In this document: positions 1-9,462 of the stretch, piece after piece
Layout: every line of letters starts with the position of its first letter
Numbering within the stretch: position 1 is the stretch's first letter
Assembly (NCBI GenBank): GCA_910584085.1
Contig: CAJTZY010000008.1
Coordinates: forward strand, 1 to 64,000
Direction of reading: 5' to 3'
Length of the DNA stretch: 64,000 nucleotides
Source of the DNA: an uncultured Bacilli bacterium
GTDB taxonomy: Bacteria; Bacillota_I; Bacilli_A; RF39; UBA660
Notes under the pieces: model-generated
What the model was told of the DNA's origin: nothing
Seen by the model: the letters and a program-made list of their open reading frames with translations, nothing else
Database searches by the model: none
Program-made: the position numbers and the translations under genes

Positions 1-1239
1 TATACACAGTCAAGTGGAAATGGAAGTTATTACTTAAGGGCAACAGCATGTGATAGTCTTGGCAACTGTACAACCGCAACAAGTAATGTATTTAAATTAG
101 ATAATACAAAACCAACATTAAGTATTAAAGCAGTAAAATCAAGTGCAGGAACAGAGGTAGCAACAAATACAACAAGTAATGAAAAATTAAAGTTCACATT
201 AACAAAAGGAACAACAGGAGGAAGTGGATCAACACTCAAATATTGTGTAGATACAGCAAATACATGTACACCAAATACAGCATATAGTTCAGTATTTACA
301 TTAAATAATGAAGGAACATATTATGTAAGATATCAAGCATTTGGAGGAACAGGAGTAAATTCAGATATAGGAAGTTATAAAGCGAATGTAGTAACAGCAA
401 CAATATCAGGAACACCAACATTAACAGCGTCATGGCCAAATACCTCACAGATAAAAGTAGGTGTATCAGGAATGACGGCAACAGGAGATACATTAATGTA
501 TAGATACTCATTAGGAAGTACAGTAAAACAAGATTGGACAACAAACTCATCATATACATATACAGGGTTAACAGCAGGAACATCATATCAGGTAAAAGTA
601 GAAACAAAATTACAAACAACAGGAAAAACAGGAAATAGTAAGACAGCAACAATATATACATCAAAGAATGTAAGTGGGACAAACTCAGGATATAGTAGTA
701 GTTCAGCATGTTCATCATCAACATATAGTGTATCAGCAAGTGGAGTATATCCAGCAATTACATTATCATCTCCAAGTTGTAGTAGTTATACAGAACCAAC
801 AACATCATATTGTAGTACATCATATACAACGACATCTAGTTCATGCGATAGTACAGCATCTTGTTCAACAGGTGGATATACAGGTACAGTAAGTTATTCT
901 AGTAGATCCTCTAGTGGCACAACTTATTCTTGTGGAAGTTGGAGTGATCAAAGGAGTAGAACGGGTGAATGTGCAGATGAATCTATTGGAGAAATGAGTA
1001 AATTTCCTAGTTGTTCTTCAGGAGAAACTTATTACGAATATAAATGTGGTGGTTATCCTGTTGCTCCTACATCATCTGGTTCATGTGGTTATAGACAAAT
1101 GTACTGTTATTATACAAGATCAGTAACAACAAGTGAATCATATACATGTTATTATTCGGGATATATATCTACTGGATCAACTACAAAATATAAAGCAACC
1201 TATTCAGGAGTAGTAAAACCAGCAACAACAAAATATTAA
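1..1239 (+). CDS. C-terminal part of a large Ig/Fn3-repeat surface protein (5' end outside window)
   Basis: The frame is open from the first base to TAA 1237-1239 (412 residues seen), so the gene starts upstream. The N-terminal visible part contains bacterial Ig-like strands (an LDNTKPTL linker near residue 35) and a fibronectin-III-like module around residues 140-222 (the SYTYTGLTAGTSYQVKV stretch). The last ~180 residues are rich in Cys, Ser, Thr, Tyr and Gly and have no transmembrane anchor or sorting signal. Such proteins are exported adhesin or matrix proteins; the substrate is unknown. Codon choice is odd: up to about base 890 nearly every codon ends in A (aca, gga, gta), after which T-ending codons appear. 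Family is inferred from repeat architecture only. Confidence 0.75.
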   Translation, partial: YTQSSGNGSYYLRATACDSLGNCTTATSNVFKLDNTKPTLSIKAVKSSAGTEVATNTTSNEKLKFTLTKGTTGGSGSTLKYCVDTANTCTPNTAYSSVFTLNNEGTYYVRYQAFGGTGVNSDIGSYKANVVTATISGTPTLTASWPNTSQIKVGVSGMTATGDTLMYRYSLGSTVKQDWTTNSSYTYTGLTAGTSYQVKVETKLQTTGKTGNSKTATIYTSKNVSGTNSGYSSSSACSSSTYSVSASGVYPAITLSSPSCSSYTEPTTSYCSTSYTTTSSSCDSTASCSTGGYTGTVSYSSRSSSGTTYSCGSWSDQRSRTGECADESIGEMSKFPSCSSGETYYEYKCGGYPVAPTSSGSCGYRQMYCYYTRSVTTSESYTCYYSGYISTGSTTKYKATYSGVVKPATTKY

Positions 1240-1253
1240 AAAAATCAGAGAAG

Positions 1254-1302
1254 GTTTAGTCTCTGATATAGGTATCAAAGATACTTATATCAGGGATTAA
1301 AC
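1254..1302 (+). other. long imperfect hairpin after the surface-protein gene
   Basis: Arms 1255-1276 and 1280-1301 pair over about 20 positions (ctctgatata against tatatcaggga, ggtatc against gatac). There is no T-tract directly after it, so it could protect the mRNA 3' end or act in termination only together with the next hairpin. Confidence 0.45.
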
Positions 1303-1371
1303 TAAACTTAATTAATATTCTTACCTCAAATTTATATTAATAATAAAGTTAATCTCTGAGTATTAAAAAAT

Positions 1372-1399
1372 AAGGTATTGAATTTTGATACCTTTTTTT
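1372..1399 (+). terminator. Rho-independent terminator
   Basis: Stem AAGGTAT (1372-1378) pairs with ATACCTT (1388-1394) and the run continues as T to 1399. It separates the surface-protein gene from the phosphoesterase gene. Confidence 0.7.
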
Positions 1400-1428
1400 G
1401 ATATACTTTAATTATAGGGGAGAATGTT

Positions 1429-2364
1429 ATGACAGAGATAAATAAAATTATAGTGGATATGCTTAATGGAAATCAAAGCAATGTAAATATGAAAGGATTA
1501 GCTAGTAACCTAGGTATGAGTGAAAAACAGTTATTTGTGAGATTAAAACAAATAATTAATTATGGCTATAAATTAGAACCTTCTTATTGTTATAATTCAG
1601 ATATATATTATAAAATAGTTAAAGAGGAAATATGTAATAATAATTCCGTAAGAATAAAAATATCTTCATCTGAAAAAGTATTCAGATGTATTGTAATATC
1701 CGACATACATATAGGACATGTAAATTCTAATGTTAATTTGCTTAAAAGGGTATATGAATATGCAGCTAAAGAGAATATACATATTATACTTAACTGTGGA
1801 GATTTAATTGAAGGTGTTCATACAACTGCTAAAACAAATATTAAAGATATATATGAGCAACTTGAAATATTAATAAAAAAGTATCCTTATGATAGAAATA
1901 TAAATAATTTTGTTGTTTTTGGAAATCATGACTATCATTCATTATATTACGATAATCTAGATATATCTAAAACAATTGCAAATGCAAGGTATGATATTGT
2001 TCCTATAGGATTTGGTAAAGGAATTGTAAATTTAAAAAATGATAAATTATTATTAGAACATACACTTAGTGTATCACCAGATCCAGAACTTGGTGATGAT
2101 ACAAAAATATCCTTGGTTGGACATGGTCATATGATGAAGACAAAAACTTATGATAAATTATATATATGTATTCCCTCACTTAGTCTGGTATCTCCTGATG
2201 TGACTATAGATATTATACCTGGATTTGTAGACCTAGAAATAAATTTTGAGGGTGGTATATTTGAATTTGTAAAAGCGAAACATATGATAATAGGTGATAA
2301 AATATATCAAGCAAGTGAATCAAGATGTAGAATTAAAGAGTTATATAAAAGTATAGGAAGATAA
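1429..2364 (+). CDS. calcineurin-like metallophosphoesterase with N-terminal helical domain
   Basis: A 311-residue protein. Dinuclear-metal phosphoesterase motifs are in order: DIH (D92/H94), GDLIEG (G124-D125), GNHD (165-168) and GHGH (231-234). The first ~70 residues look like a winged-helix/HTH module (NLGMSEKQLFVRLKQI), unlike plain phosphoesterases. Family knowledge: these motifs bind two metals and hydrolyse phosphomonoesters or phosphodiesters; the substrate cannot be told. The start is ATG 1429 with a GGGGAG ribosome site at 1417. It sits alone between two terminator or intergenic regions. Confidence 0.8.
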   Translation: MTEINKIIVDMLNGNQSNVNMKGLASNLGMSEKQLFVRLKQIINYGYKLEPSYCYNSDIYYKIVKEEICNNNSVRIKISSSEKVFRCIVISDIHIGHVNSNVNLLKRVYEYAAKENIHIILNCGDLIEGVHTTAKTNIKDIYEQLEILIKKYPYDRNINNFVVFGNHDYHSLYYDNLDISKTIANARYDIVPIGFGKGIVNLKNDKLLLEHTLSVSPDPELGDDTKISLVGHGHMMKTKTYDKLYICIPSLSLVSPDVTIDIIPGFVDLEINFEGGIFEFVKAKHMIIGDKIYQASESRCRIKELYKSIGR

Positions 2365-2477
2365 TGTAGTAATTTATATTTATAAAAAAATAAAATCAAG
2401 TAAAATAACATAATTTATTAAAAAAAGTTTAGTGGAAATAATTTCACTTTTTTGATATAATTGTATACGGTGATGTT

Positions 2478-3182
2478 ATGAAGAAAACTGCACTTATTAC
2501 TGGCTCAGCAATTGGTATAGGAAAAGAAATAGCCTTGGAACTTGCACGCGATGGATATAATATTATTGGAACTTATAATACTAGTTTAGATAAAATAGAA
2601 AGTTTAAAAAAGAGAATTGAAAGTATAGGTGTAAGTTTTGATTATTATAAACTTGATTTAAGTCATGAAAAAGAGATTAATGACTTTTGTAGTGTTATAA
2701 AGTCTAAGTATAAAAAAATAGATGTATTAATTAACAATGCTGCTAAAGCCATGGACTGTGAATTTTTACTTAAAACTAAGAAGGAATTTATGGAAGTATT
2801 AGAGGTTAATTTAGTTGCTCCTTTTTTAGTTATCCAAAGATTATTTGAAGTAATGGATAACGGTGTAATTATCAATATTTCGTCTACTGATGGAATTAAT
2901 ACTTATTCTAAAATGAATATGGATTATTCGGCATCCAAGGCAGGTCTTATTAATCTAACTAAGTCACTTGCTTTAGAACTTAAAAATACTCGTATATACG
3001 CCGTATGTCCAAACTGGGTAAATACTGAAAGTATAAGAGAAATGAATCCAGATTATTTAAAAGAGGAAATGAAAAGAATTGGCCAAAGTAAATTAATAGA
3101 ACCAAAATGTATTGCAAATAAGGTTCTTGATCTTATAGAAAGTAATAAAACAAGTGGAAGTATTATAGTAATGGAGGATTAA
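2478..3182 (+). CDS. SDR-family oxidoreductase (FabG-like)
   Basis: A 234-residue classical short-chain dehydrogenase. The nucleotide-binding motif TGSAIGIG lies near residues 8-15, NNAAK near residue 90, an active-site Ser around 135 (NISS), and the YSASK motif has Tyr150 and Lys154. It is predicted to be an NAD(P)H-dependent reductase; FabG-like 3-oxoacyl reductase activity is possible but not proven. It is the first gene of a tight three-gene operon: the next start overlaps its stop by one base. Ribosome site GGTGAT precedes ATG 2478. Confidence 0.85.
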   Translation: MKKTALITGSAIGIGKEIALELARDGYNIIGTYNTSLDKIESLKKRIESIGVSFDYYKLDLSHEKEINDFCSVIKSKYKKIDVLINNAAKAMDCEFLLKTKKEFMEVLEVNLVAPFLVIQRLFEVMDNGVIINISSTDGINTYSKMNMDYSASKAGLINLTKSLALELKNTRIYAVCPNWVNTESIREMNPDYLKEEMKRIGQSKLIEPKCIANKVLDLIESNKTSGSIIVMED

Positions 3183-4420
3183 TGATGAATGAAAGTATTT
3201 TAAAGTTAATATCAGATTCAGAAAAGAATCTTAAAGGTGAATTTGATAATATTGATGATATAGTTTTTTTTAATAGTAGAAAGGTTATAGAAGCATTTAA
3301 TAAGGAAAATGTCTCTGAATATCACTTTAATAGTACTACTGGTTATGGGTATAATGATTTAGGTAGAGATGTAATAGAAAAGGTTTATTCGGATATTTTT
3401 AAGAGTGAAGATGCTTTAGTTAGGGGACAGTTTATATCAGGAACACATGCTTTAACTGTAACACTATTTGGAATTTTAAGACCAAATGATATTATGCTTA
3501 GTATAAGTGGAACTCCTTATGATACTTTACATGAAGTTATAGGTATAAAGGGAAATGAGAGTTCTCTTAAATCATTTGGAGTTAAATATGAAGAAATTGA
3601 TTTAGTGAATGATGATTTTGATTATGAAAAAATAATTGAAAGAGTTAGTGGTAATGATTTAAAAATGATTTATATTCAAAGGTCTAAAGGTTATTCTACT
3701 AGAAAAAGTATTAGTATAGAAAAACTAGCAGGTATTATAAAGAAAATAAGAGAAGTTAATAATACAGCGGTAATTATGGTAGATAATTGTTATTGTGAGT
3801 TTGTAACAAAAAGGGAACCTATAGAAGTAGGTGCGGATATATGTGTGGGATCTCTTATAAAAAATTTAGGTGGAGGAATTGCTCCTAATGGCGCTTATGT
3901 AGTTGGTAAATCTAATTTAATAGAACTTGTTAGTGAAAGATTAACAGCACCAGGAGAGGGAAAGGAAGTAGGTCCTTCTTTAAGTATGAATAAACCTTTA
4001 CTACAAGGATTATTTATGGCACCTAGTGTAGTTGGATCTGCTCTTAAAACAGCGGTTCTTACAAGTTATGTACTTGAGGACCTTGGTTATTTAGTAGAAC
4101 CTAAATATAATGAAACAAGAGTTGATATAGTTCAAAATATTATATTTAATGATAAAGATAAATTAATAAAATATTGTCAGGGAATTCAAATGGGTTCACC
4201 AATAGATTCAAATGCACTTCCTATGCCTTCTGATATGCCTGGATACGATGATCAAGTTATAATGGCAGCGGGTGCCTTCACACAGGGTTCATCTATAGAG
4301 CTTTCTTGTGACGGACCATTAAGGAGCCCCTATATTGCATATCAACAAGGAGGACTTACATATGAATATGGTAAGATAGGTCTTATAAAAGCCTTGGAAA
4401 AGTTAGAGGAAAATAAATGA
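3182..4420 (+). CDS. ynbB: PLP-dependent lyase of the aluminium-resistance / methionine gamma-lyase-like family (YnbB)
   Basis: A 412-residue fold-type I PLP enzyme. Diagnostic features are the N-terminal YHFNSTTGYGYNDLGRD stretch, the FISGTHALT motif and the Schiff-base Lys227 in GSLIKNLGGG. Family members are annotated as cystathionine beta-lyase-like proteins linked to aluminium resistance; the true reaction is not established. GGAGG at 3173-3177 fits a second ATG at 3185 better (7-base spacing) than ATG 3182 (4 bases), so the real start may be two residue positions either way. It overlaps the upstream stop by one base and the downstream ATG by four (ATGA). Confidence 0.85.
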   Translation: MMNESILKLISDSEKNLKGEFDNIDDIVFFNSRKVIEAFNKENVSEYHFNSTTGYGYNDLGRDVIEKVYSDIFKSEDALVRGQFISGTHALTVTLFGILRPNDIMLSISGTPYDTLHEVIGIKGNESSLKSFGVKYEEIDLVNDDFDYEKIIERVSGNDLKMIYIQRSKGYSTRKSISIEKLAGIIKKIREVNNTAVIMVDNCYCEFVTKREPIEVGADICVGSLIKNLGGGIAPNGAYVVGKSNLIELVSERLTAPGEGKEVGPSLSMNKPLLQGLFMAPSVVGSALKTAVLTSYVLEDLGYLVEPKYNETRVDIVQNIIFNDKDKLIKYCQGIQMGSPIDSNALPMPSDMPGYDDQVIMAAGAFTQGSSIELSCDGPLRSPYIAYQQGGLTYEYGKIGLIKALEKLEENK

Positions 4421-5076
4421 AAAAAAAGAAGCTAAATATACTTTATGAAGATAAATTTATAATAATAATAAATAAGCCTCATAATTTGCTTACTATAGCA
4501 ACTGAAAAGGAAAAGGAAAGAACTTTATATAATTATGTTTATGAATATTTAAAACAGAAAAATAAAAATAATAAAGTATTTATTGTACATAGGCTTGATA
4601 AAGATACTAGTGGTATAGTAATGTTTGCGAAGGACGAAAAAACAAAGATGTTTCTCCAGGACAACTGGAATAGTTTTAAAAGAGAGTATGTTGCTGTAGT
4701 ACATGGAAAAGTTAAAAATAAAAAAGGTATAATTAAAAGTTATTTAGAAGAAACTAAGACTCATTTAACCTATTCCGTCAAAGATAAAAATGGTAAACTT
4801 GCTATTACTGAATATGAAAAAGTGCTTGAAAATAAAAAGTATACTATGCTTAGTTTGAATCTTAAAACAGGTAGAAAAAATCAAATAAGAGTAGGACTTA
4901 GTGATATGGGTAATCCTATAGTGGGAGATAAAAAGTATGGAATAAAGAAAGATCCTATTAGAAGAATGGCGCTTGTTGCTAATAAATTAGAGTTTATTCA
5001 TCCAAAAACAAAAGAAAAAATTGTTATTGATATAGATATACCTAACTCTTTTATAAGTTTATTAGAGATGTTTTGA
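4417..5076 (+). CDS. RluA-family pseudouridine synthase
   Basis: A 219-residue protein. The catalytic motif HRLDKDTSG carries Asp61, followed by the C-terminal GRKNQIRV motif. It has no N-terminal S4 RNA-binding domain, so it is shorter than RluD/RluB (about 300). It converts uridine to pseudouridine in rRNA or tRNA; the target position cannot be read from sequence. It is translationally coupled to the PLP enzyme by an ATGA overlap. It ends in TGA, which argues that TGA is a stop here. Confidence 0.88.
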   Translation: MKKKKLNILYEDKFIIIINKPHNLLTIATEKEKERTLYNYVYEYLKQKNKNNKVFIVHRLDKDTSGIVMFAKDEKTKMFLQDNWNSFKREYVAVVHGKVKNKKGIIKSYLEETKTHLTYSVKDKNGKLAITEYEKVLENKKYTMLSLNLKTGRKNQIRVGLSDMGNPIVGDKKYGIKKDPIRRMALVANKLEFIHPKTKEKIVIDIDIPNSFISLLEMF

Positions 5077-5127
5077 GAGAGAAAAGACCTAAATTTAAAA
5101 AAATGTATTAATAAATGAATAAAATAA

Positions 5128-5156
5128 TTGATATATTTTTTTTGTTGTGGTACAAT
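5128..5156 (+). promoter_or_regulatory. sigma-A-type promoter for the Cna-B surface protein
   Basis: TTGATA (5128-5133), 17-base spacer, TACAAT (5151-5156). The AGGAGG ribosome site follows at 5171 and the start codon at 5186. Confidence 0.75.
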
Positions 5157-5185
5157 AATTGTAGAAAATAAGGAGGATTTTTTGC

Positions 5186-8098
5186 ATGAAGAAGTTTAAA
5201 TTAATATTAAGTTTAATATTTATGGTAGGAATAATGTTTATACAAAGTGTAAATGTAAAAGCCCTACCAACTAGTATAACTGTTACTCAAGTAGAGGATG
5301 CAGAACGTTATGGTGGCGGAGTTCAATATTTAGTCCCATTACAAGCAGATGGGCTAGGTGGAGTGGCATATTGTACAAACGTGGGAATTCCAAATGTTAG
5401 CGGACAAACTTGTACTTTAAATACTAACTGGAATGAATCTACTAGGCATGCGATAGGTGCTATAATTTATGCAGCTGAGCTTGCAGGAGTATCAACAACA
5501 ACTACAACAGATGCTTATTTTGCTGCAAATGTTGCTATAAGTGTATATTTTGGAAGAACGGTAAATGGTGTTGCATATACAGGTTCAGCACTTATGAATT
5601 CAGGAACGAATACAGGTAATTTGGCAAAACAATATCTTGCAGCAGCAAATAGTGCAGCTACTAGAGATTACAGTGTAACTTTATCGTCTAGTACAAGAAC
5701 ATTAACATTTACAAAATCAGGTAATGAATATAGATCAAATACAGTTACACTTGATTTTAATATTAGACCAAGTATGACGGTTACTGTTAATGGTAGAACA
5801 GTTGGAGAATTTAAGCAAGTTGGACCATATGATTTTCAAGTAGTTATACCTGAAAGTGCTATAATAGGTTCATCATCAAGTGTAGTTGTTAATCTAAAAA
5901 GTGAAAGAAATAATATACCATATGCAAGGGAATATACATGTGGCAGTAATCAGCCAGTTGCAAAACTTGATTTGCAATCAGATAGTAAAAGTTTAACATT
6001 ATCTGGCACAATTACTCAGGAAAAAGAATTAACAAAAGTTAGTGTTCTTAAAGTTGATGAGAATGGAAAAGCTTTAGCTGGAGCACAAATGCAAGTAGTA
6101 AATAGTAGTGGAACAGTAGTAGATAGTTGGACATCAACGACATCAGCTCATATAGTAACTGGAATTGGTGCAGTAGGAACATATTATGTTATAGAAGCAG
6201 AATCACCAGAAGGATATATTAAAAATACGGCACGTAAATCATTTACAGTTTCAAAAGATGGTGGAATAGAATTAGTTACTTTTGAAAATATTAAAGAGCA
6301 GGAATTAACGAAAGTTAGAGTATTAAAAACAGATATGTCTGGAACTCCATTAGCAGGTGCAGTATTTGAGGTAAGAAATAGTAGTGGGACATTAATAGAT
6401 AGTTGGACATCAACAACAACAGCACATATAGTAGAAAATATTACAACAGTAGGCACATATACCTTAATTGAGGTTTCAGCGCCAGAAGGATATATTAAGG
6501 AAAAATATAGTCAAACATTTACAGTTTCAAAAAATGGTGGAACTATAATAGTAACAATGAAGAATATTAAGGAACCAGAATTAACAAAAGTTAGTGTTCT
6601 TAAGTTAGATGAAACTGGAAAAGCACTTGCAGGAGCAAAAATGCAAGTAGTAGATAGTAGTGGAAAAGTTATAGAGTCATGGACATCAACAACAACACCA
6701 TATACATTAACTAAAATAACATCAATAGGAACTTATTATGTTGTAGAAGCAGAATCACCAGAAGGATATATTAAAAATACAGCCCGTGAGGCATTTACAG
6801 TCGCAAAAGATGGTGAGACAAAAACAGTTACTTTTAAAAACGTTAAGGAAGATACTCCAAATAGAATTGAAATACTTAAAAAAGATGGAAATGGAACTAA
6901 ATTAGGAGGAGTAGTACTAGTACTAAAACTTGGAACAAAGGAAATTGCTAGATGGAATACAAATGACAAAGATGCAAATCCAAAGGTATTTACAAATTTA
7001 GAAATAGGTAAAGAGTATACTGTAGAAGAGGTAAGTACTCCTGAAGGGTATGTAAAAGCCGATAGTAAGAAATTTACAGTAGGAAAAAATTCACAACCAC
7101 AAGTAATAGAAATAATAAATTTAAAAGATAAAGATAATACAGTAATAAGAATAAAGAAGATAGATAGTAGTTCAAAACAAGGATTAGCTGGGGCCGAATT
7201 TCAAATTAAGGATAGTACTGGTAAGGTAGTAAAAGAATGGGCATCAACAACAGATTACCAGGAATTTAAGGATTTAGCTATTGGAAAATATACTTTAGTA
7301 GAGATAAAAGCACCCAATGGTTATATATTAAATACTACACCTATCCCATTTGAGGTATCAAAAAATGGTCAAGTTTTCTCTTATGAAATGGAAAATACTA
7401 TAAATAAAATTCAAATAACAAAAATAGATGCTGCAACAGGAAAACAACTAAGTGGAATAGAATTAGAAATTCAAGATGAAAAAGGAAAAATAGTTAAAGA
7501 TGCAAATGGCAAAGATTTAAAATGGACTACGAATGGTAGAGCTAAAGAAATTGAAAAATTAAGTCCAGGGACTTATAAATTAGTGGAAACGAAAACACTT
7601 GATGGTTATATTCTAGCAAGCCCAATAACATTTACTGTTGATGAAAATGGTAATCCATCAAGTCGAAAAATTGAAATGGAAAATGAGCCTACAAAGGTTG
7701 AAATAAGTAAAATAAGTGTAGCAAACGGTAAATTGCTTCCAGGAGCAACACTAGAAATACAAGATGAAAAAGGACAAATAGTTAAAGATTCAGAAGGAAA
7801 AGATTTAAAATGGGTTTCTACTGATGAACCATATATAATAAGAGGATTAAAGGAAGGAACATATTACTTAGTAGAGACAATCGCGCCAGAAGGTTATGAG
7901 TTATCAAAAGAAAAAGTAAAATTTGAAATATCTAAAGATAAACAACCAGAACCAGTTAAAATGGAAAATGAATTATTAGTTCCAGTTCCAGATACATTAA
8001 GTTCTAGATCAACATTATTATTATGTATAGCTATGTTTGATATAGCTCTTGGAATAGGCATAGTTACTTATGTTAAAAAGAATAAGGTTCAAGAATAG
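5186..8098 (+). CDS. sortase-anchored surface protein with seven SpaA/Cna-B repeats
   Basis: A 970-residue protein. A signal peptide covers residues 1-26 (cleavage after VKA). Residues ~30-260 form an N-terminal domain reminiscent of thioester adhesin domains (AYCTN at ~58-62). Seven Cna-B/SpaA repeats then begin near residues 281, 373, 465, 559, 651, 740 and 836, each with a K-x-D ... LAGA-type start and an E-x-x-x-PEGY end. The C-terminus has a VPDTLS sorting-like motif (934-939), a hydrophobic helix and a KKNK tail. Cna-B repeats usually carry Lys-Asn isopeptide bonds that stiffen fibres. The adjacent sortase gene overlaps by 29 bases. Role: cell-wall adhesin or pilus shaft. Confidence 0.88.
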   Translation: MKKFKLILSLIFMVGIMFIQSVNVKALPTSITVTQVEDAERYGGGVQYLVPLQADGLGGVAYCTNVGIPNVSGQTCTLNTNWNESTRHAIGAIIYAAELAGVSTTTTTDAYFAANVAISVYFGRTVNGVAYTGSALMNSGTNTGNLAKQYLAAANSAATRDYSVTLSSSTRTLTFTKSGNEYRSNTVTLDFNIRPSMTVTVNGRTVGEFKQVGPYDFQVVIPESAIIGSSSSVVVNLKSERNNIPYAREYTCGSNQPVAKLDLQSDSKSLTLSGTITQEKELTKVSVLKVDENGKALAGAQMQVVNSSGTVVDSWTSTTSAHIVTGIGAVGTYYVIEAESPEGYIKNTARKSFTVSKDGGIELVTFENIKEQELTKVRVLKTDMSGTPLAGAVFEVRNSSGTLIDSWTSTTTAHIVENITTVGTYTLIEVSAPEGYIKEKYSQTFTVSKNGGTIIVTMKNIKEPELTKVSVLKLDETGKALAGAKMQVVDSSGKVIESWTSTTTPYTLTKITSIGTYYVVEAESPEGYIKNTAREAFTVAKDGETKTVTFKNVKEDTPNRIEILKKDGNGTKLGGVVLVLKLGTKEIARWNTNDKDANPKVFTNLEIGKEYTVEEVSTPEGYVKADSKKFTVGKNSQPQVIEIINLKDKDNTVIRIKKIDSSSKQGLAGAEFQIKDSTGKVVKEWASTTDYQEFKDLAIGKYTLVEIKAPNGYILNTTPIPFEVSKNGQVFSYEMENTINKIQITKIDAATGKQLSGIELEIQDEKGKIVKDANGKDLKWTTNGRAKEIEKLSPGTYKLVETKTLDGYILASPITFTVDENGNPSSRKIEMENEPTKVEISKISVANGKLLPGATLEIQDEKGQIVKDSEGKDLKWVSTDEPYIIRGLKEGTYYLVETIAPEGYELSKEKVKFEISKDKQPEPVKMENELLVPVPDTLSSRSTLLLCIAMFDIALGIGIVTYVKKNKVQE

Positions 8099-8756
8099 TG
8101 TAGTACTTTTAATAGGAATATCGATAATATTTATTGGTATTGGAATGGGATTTTATGAATACTTTTTAGAAAGAAAAGAAAAGGCTTTCTCTGATATGAA
8201 TATAATGTTATTTGAGCATGAAATTCCAGAGATAATAGAATCTGAAAAAGATTTAAATGATAAAAAGCAGGATGATGAAAATAATACTCCTGATATTCCA
8301 GATAAAACAGAGGAAAAGCCACCAGAGAAACCTCAATCACCGACATATAATTATATTGGTATTCTTGAAATTCCAAAAATAAATTTAAAGAGAGGATTTT
8401 TAGATTTAAATTCTAGATATAATAATGTTGATTATAATATAACGCTTATAGCAGGATCAACTTTTCCAAATGAGGAAAATAATAATTTAATTTTGGCTGC
8501 TCATTCTGGAAATTGTACTGTATGTTTCTTTGACCAACTTTATAAGCTTCAACTTAATGATATGGCGTATGTATATTATAAGAATATTAAATATGCATAT
8601 AAGATTGTTAATGTTTATGAAGTTCCTAAGGTTGGGAAGGTTGCTATTCATAGAGATTATAATAAGAATACATTAACGCTTATTACTTGTACAAGGAATA
8701 GTAATACAAAACAAACAGTATATATATTAGAATTAACAAATAAAGAAAATTATTAA
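8070..8756 (+). CDS. sortase (class A/D-like transpeptidase)
   Basis: A 228-residue protein. An N-terminal transmembrane anchor (~10-30) and an acidic/proline linker (~60-90) precede the sortase barrel. Catalytic residues: His145 (AAHSG), Cys207 in TLITC and Arg209. The only in-frame start is ATG 8070, inside the end of the surface-protein gene (29-base overlap) with a weak ribosome site, so translation is probably coupled. It is predicted to cleave the neighbour at VPDTLS and attach it to the wall or polymerise it. Confidence 0.87.
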   Translation: MLKRIRFKNSVVLLIGISIIFIGIGMGFYEYFLERKEKAFSDMNIMLFEHEIPEIIESEKDLNDKKQDDENNTPDIPDKTEEKPPEKPQSPTYNYIGILEIPKINLKRGFLDLNSRYNNVDYNITLIAGSTFPNEENNNLILAAHSGNCTVCFFDQLYKLQLNDMAYVYYKNIKYAYKIVNVYEVPKVGKVAIHRDYNKNTLTLITCTRNSNTKQTVYILELTNKENY

Positions 8757-8770
8757 AAAGAGGTGAGTGT

Positions 8771-9385
8771 ATGAATGATTTTTCATTAGTAGATAAATTA
8801 AAAATATTAATGAATATGATAGCAACATCTCCTCTTTTTTTATTTTGTTTTTTAATAGGAATACTATTATTAGTTTTATTAATATTGTATATTAAAAAGG
8901 GCACTAAGGTTAATAAGTGGATATTAATATCTATTCTGATTATAATTTGTATTATGTTAATATTTAATTATAATTCTATTTTATTTCATTTATTTGATGA
9001 TTTAATAAATAGTATATTTATGGCACTATATTTTCCAAATTTTACTATTTATTTACTTATATTGATAGTTTCTAATTTTTTCTTTATATATTCTATATTT
9101 AATAAAAAGGTGAAAAATTCATATAAAATTGCAAATACCTCATGTTCATTAATTTTAGATATATTTTTAATATTTATAATAGATATAGTAAAGAAAACTG
9201 GTATATCTACTTATGATACATTAGATTTATATACAAATTCTAATTTATTAGTTTTATTGCAACTTTCATCAGCTGTATTTGTTTCTTGGATATTACTAAA
9301 TTTACTTTTAACTGCATATCACAAGTTACAAAGGTATGATAAAATTGAACAACCTAAAATGCCAGAGATAATATTTGATGCATAA
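8771..9385 (+). CDS. multi-pass membrane protein of unknown function
   Basis: A 204-residue protein with about five hydrophobic helices (roughly residues 16-40, 48-70, 78-105, 118-138, 153-178) and no recognised motif. It follows the sortase by 14 bases with an AGAGGTGAG ribosome site, and the operon ends at the terminator at 9391. Position suggests a role in surface-protein assembly; that is inference only. Confidence 0.6.
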   Translation: MNDFSLVDKLKILMNMIATSPLFLFCFLIGILLLVLLILYIKKGTKVNKWILISILIIICIMLIFNYNSILFHLFDDLINSIFMALYFPNFTIYLLILIVSNFFFIYSIFNKKVKNSYKIANTSCSLILDIFLIFIIDIVKKTGISTYDTLDLYTNSNLLVLLQLSSAVFVSWILLNLLLTAYHKLQRYDKIEQPKMPEIIFDA

Positions 9386-9390
9386 AATTA

Positions 9391-9412
9391 AAGTCCTATT
9401 GGGACTTTTTCT
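9391..9412 (+). terminator. Rho-independent terminator of the surface protein/sortase operon
   Basis: AAGTCC (9391-9396), loop TATT, GGACTT (9402-9407), then TTTTT. Confidence 0.8.
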
Positions 9413-9441
9413 TGACTTATTGTATTGTTATAGATTATAAT
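9412..9441 (+). promoter_or_regulatory. sigma-A-type promoter for the 9463 gene
   Basis: TTGACT (9412-9417), 18-base spacer, perfect TATAAT (9436-9441). It begins at the T-tract of the preceding terminator and shows that an upstream TTG at 9412 is not the start codon. Confidence 0.75.
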
Positions 9442-9462
9442 AAAAATAATTTAGGTGATATT

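Noticed and set aside
296..757. 153-codon minus-strand frame over the surface protein gene
   Set aside because: It is produced by the A-ending repeat codons on the plus strand, is almost pure Leu/Tyr/Met, and has no ribosome site.
4417..5076. Genetic code 4 (TGA = Trp) for the organism
   Set aside because: TGA ends several genes in tight ATGA overlaps and at 5074-5076, so it is a stop; only the 13855 gene hints at readthrough.
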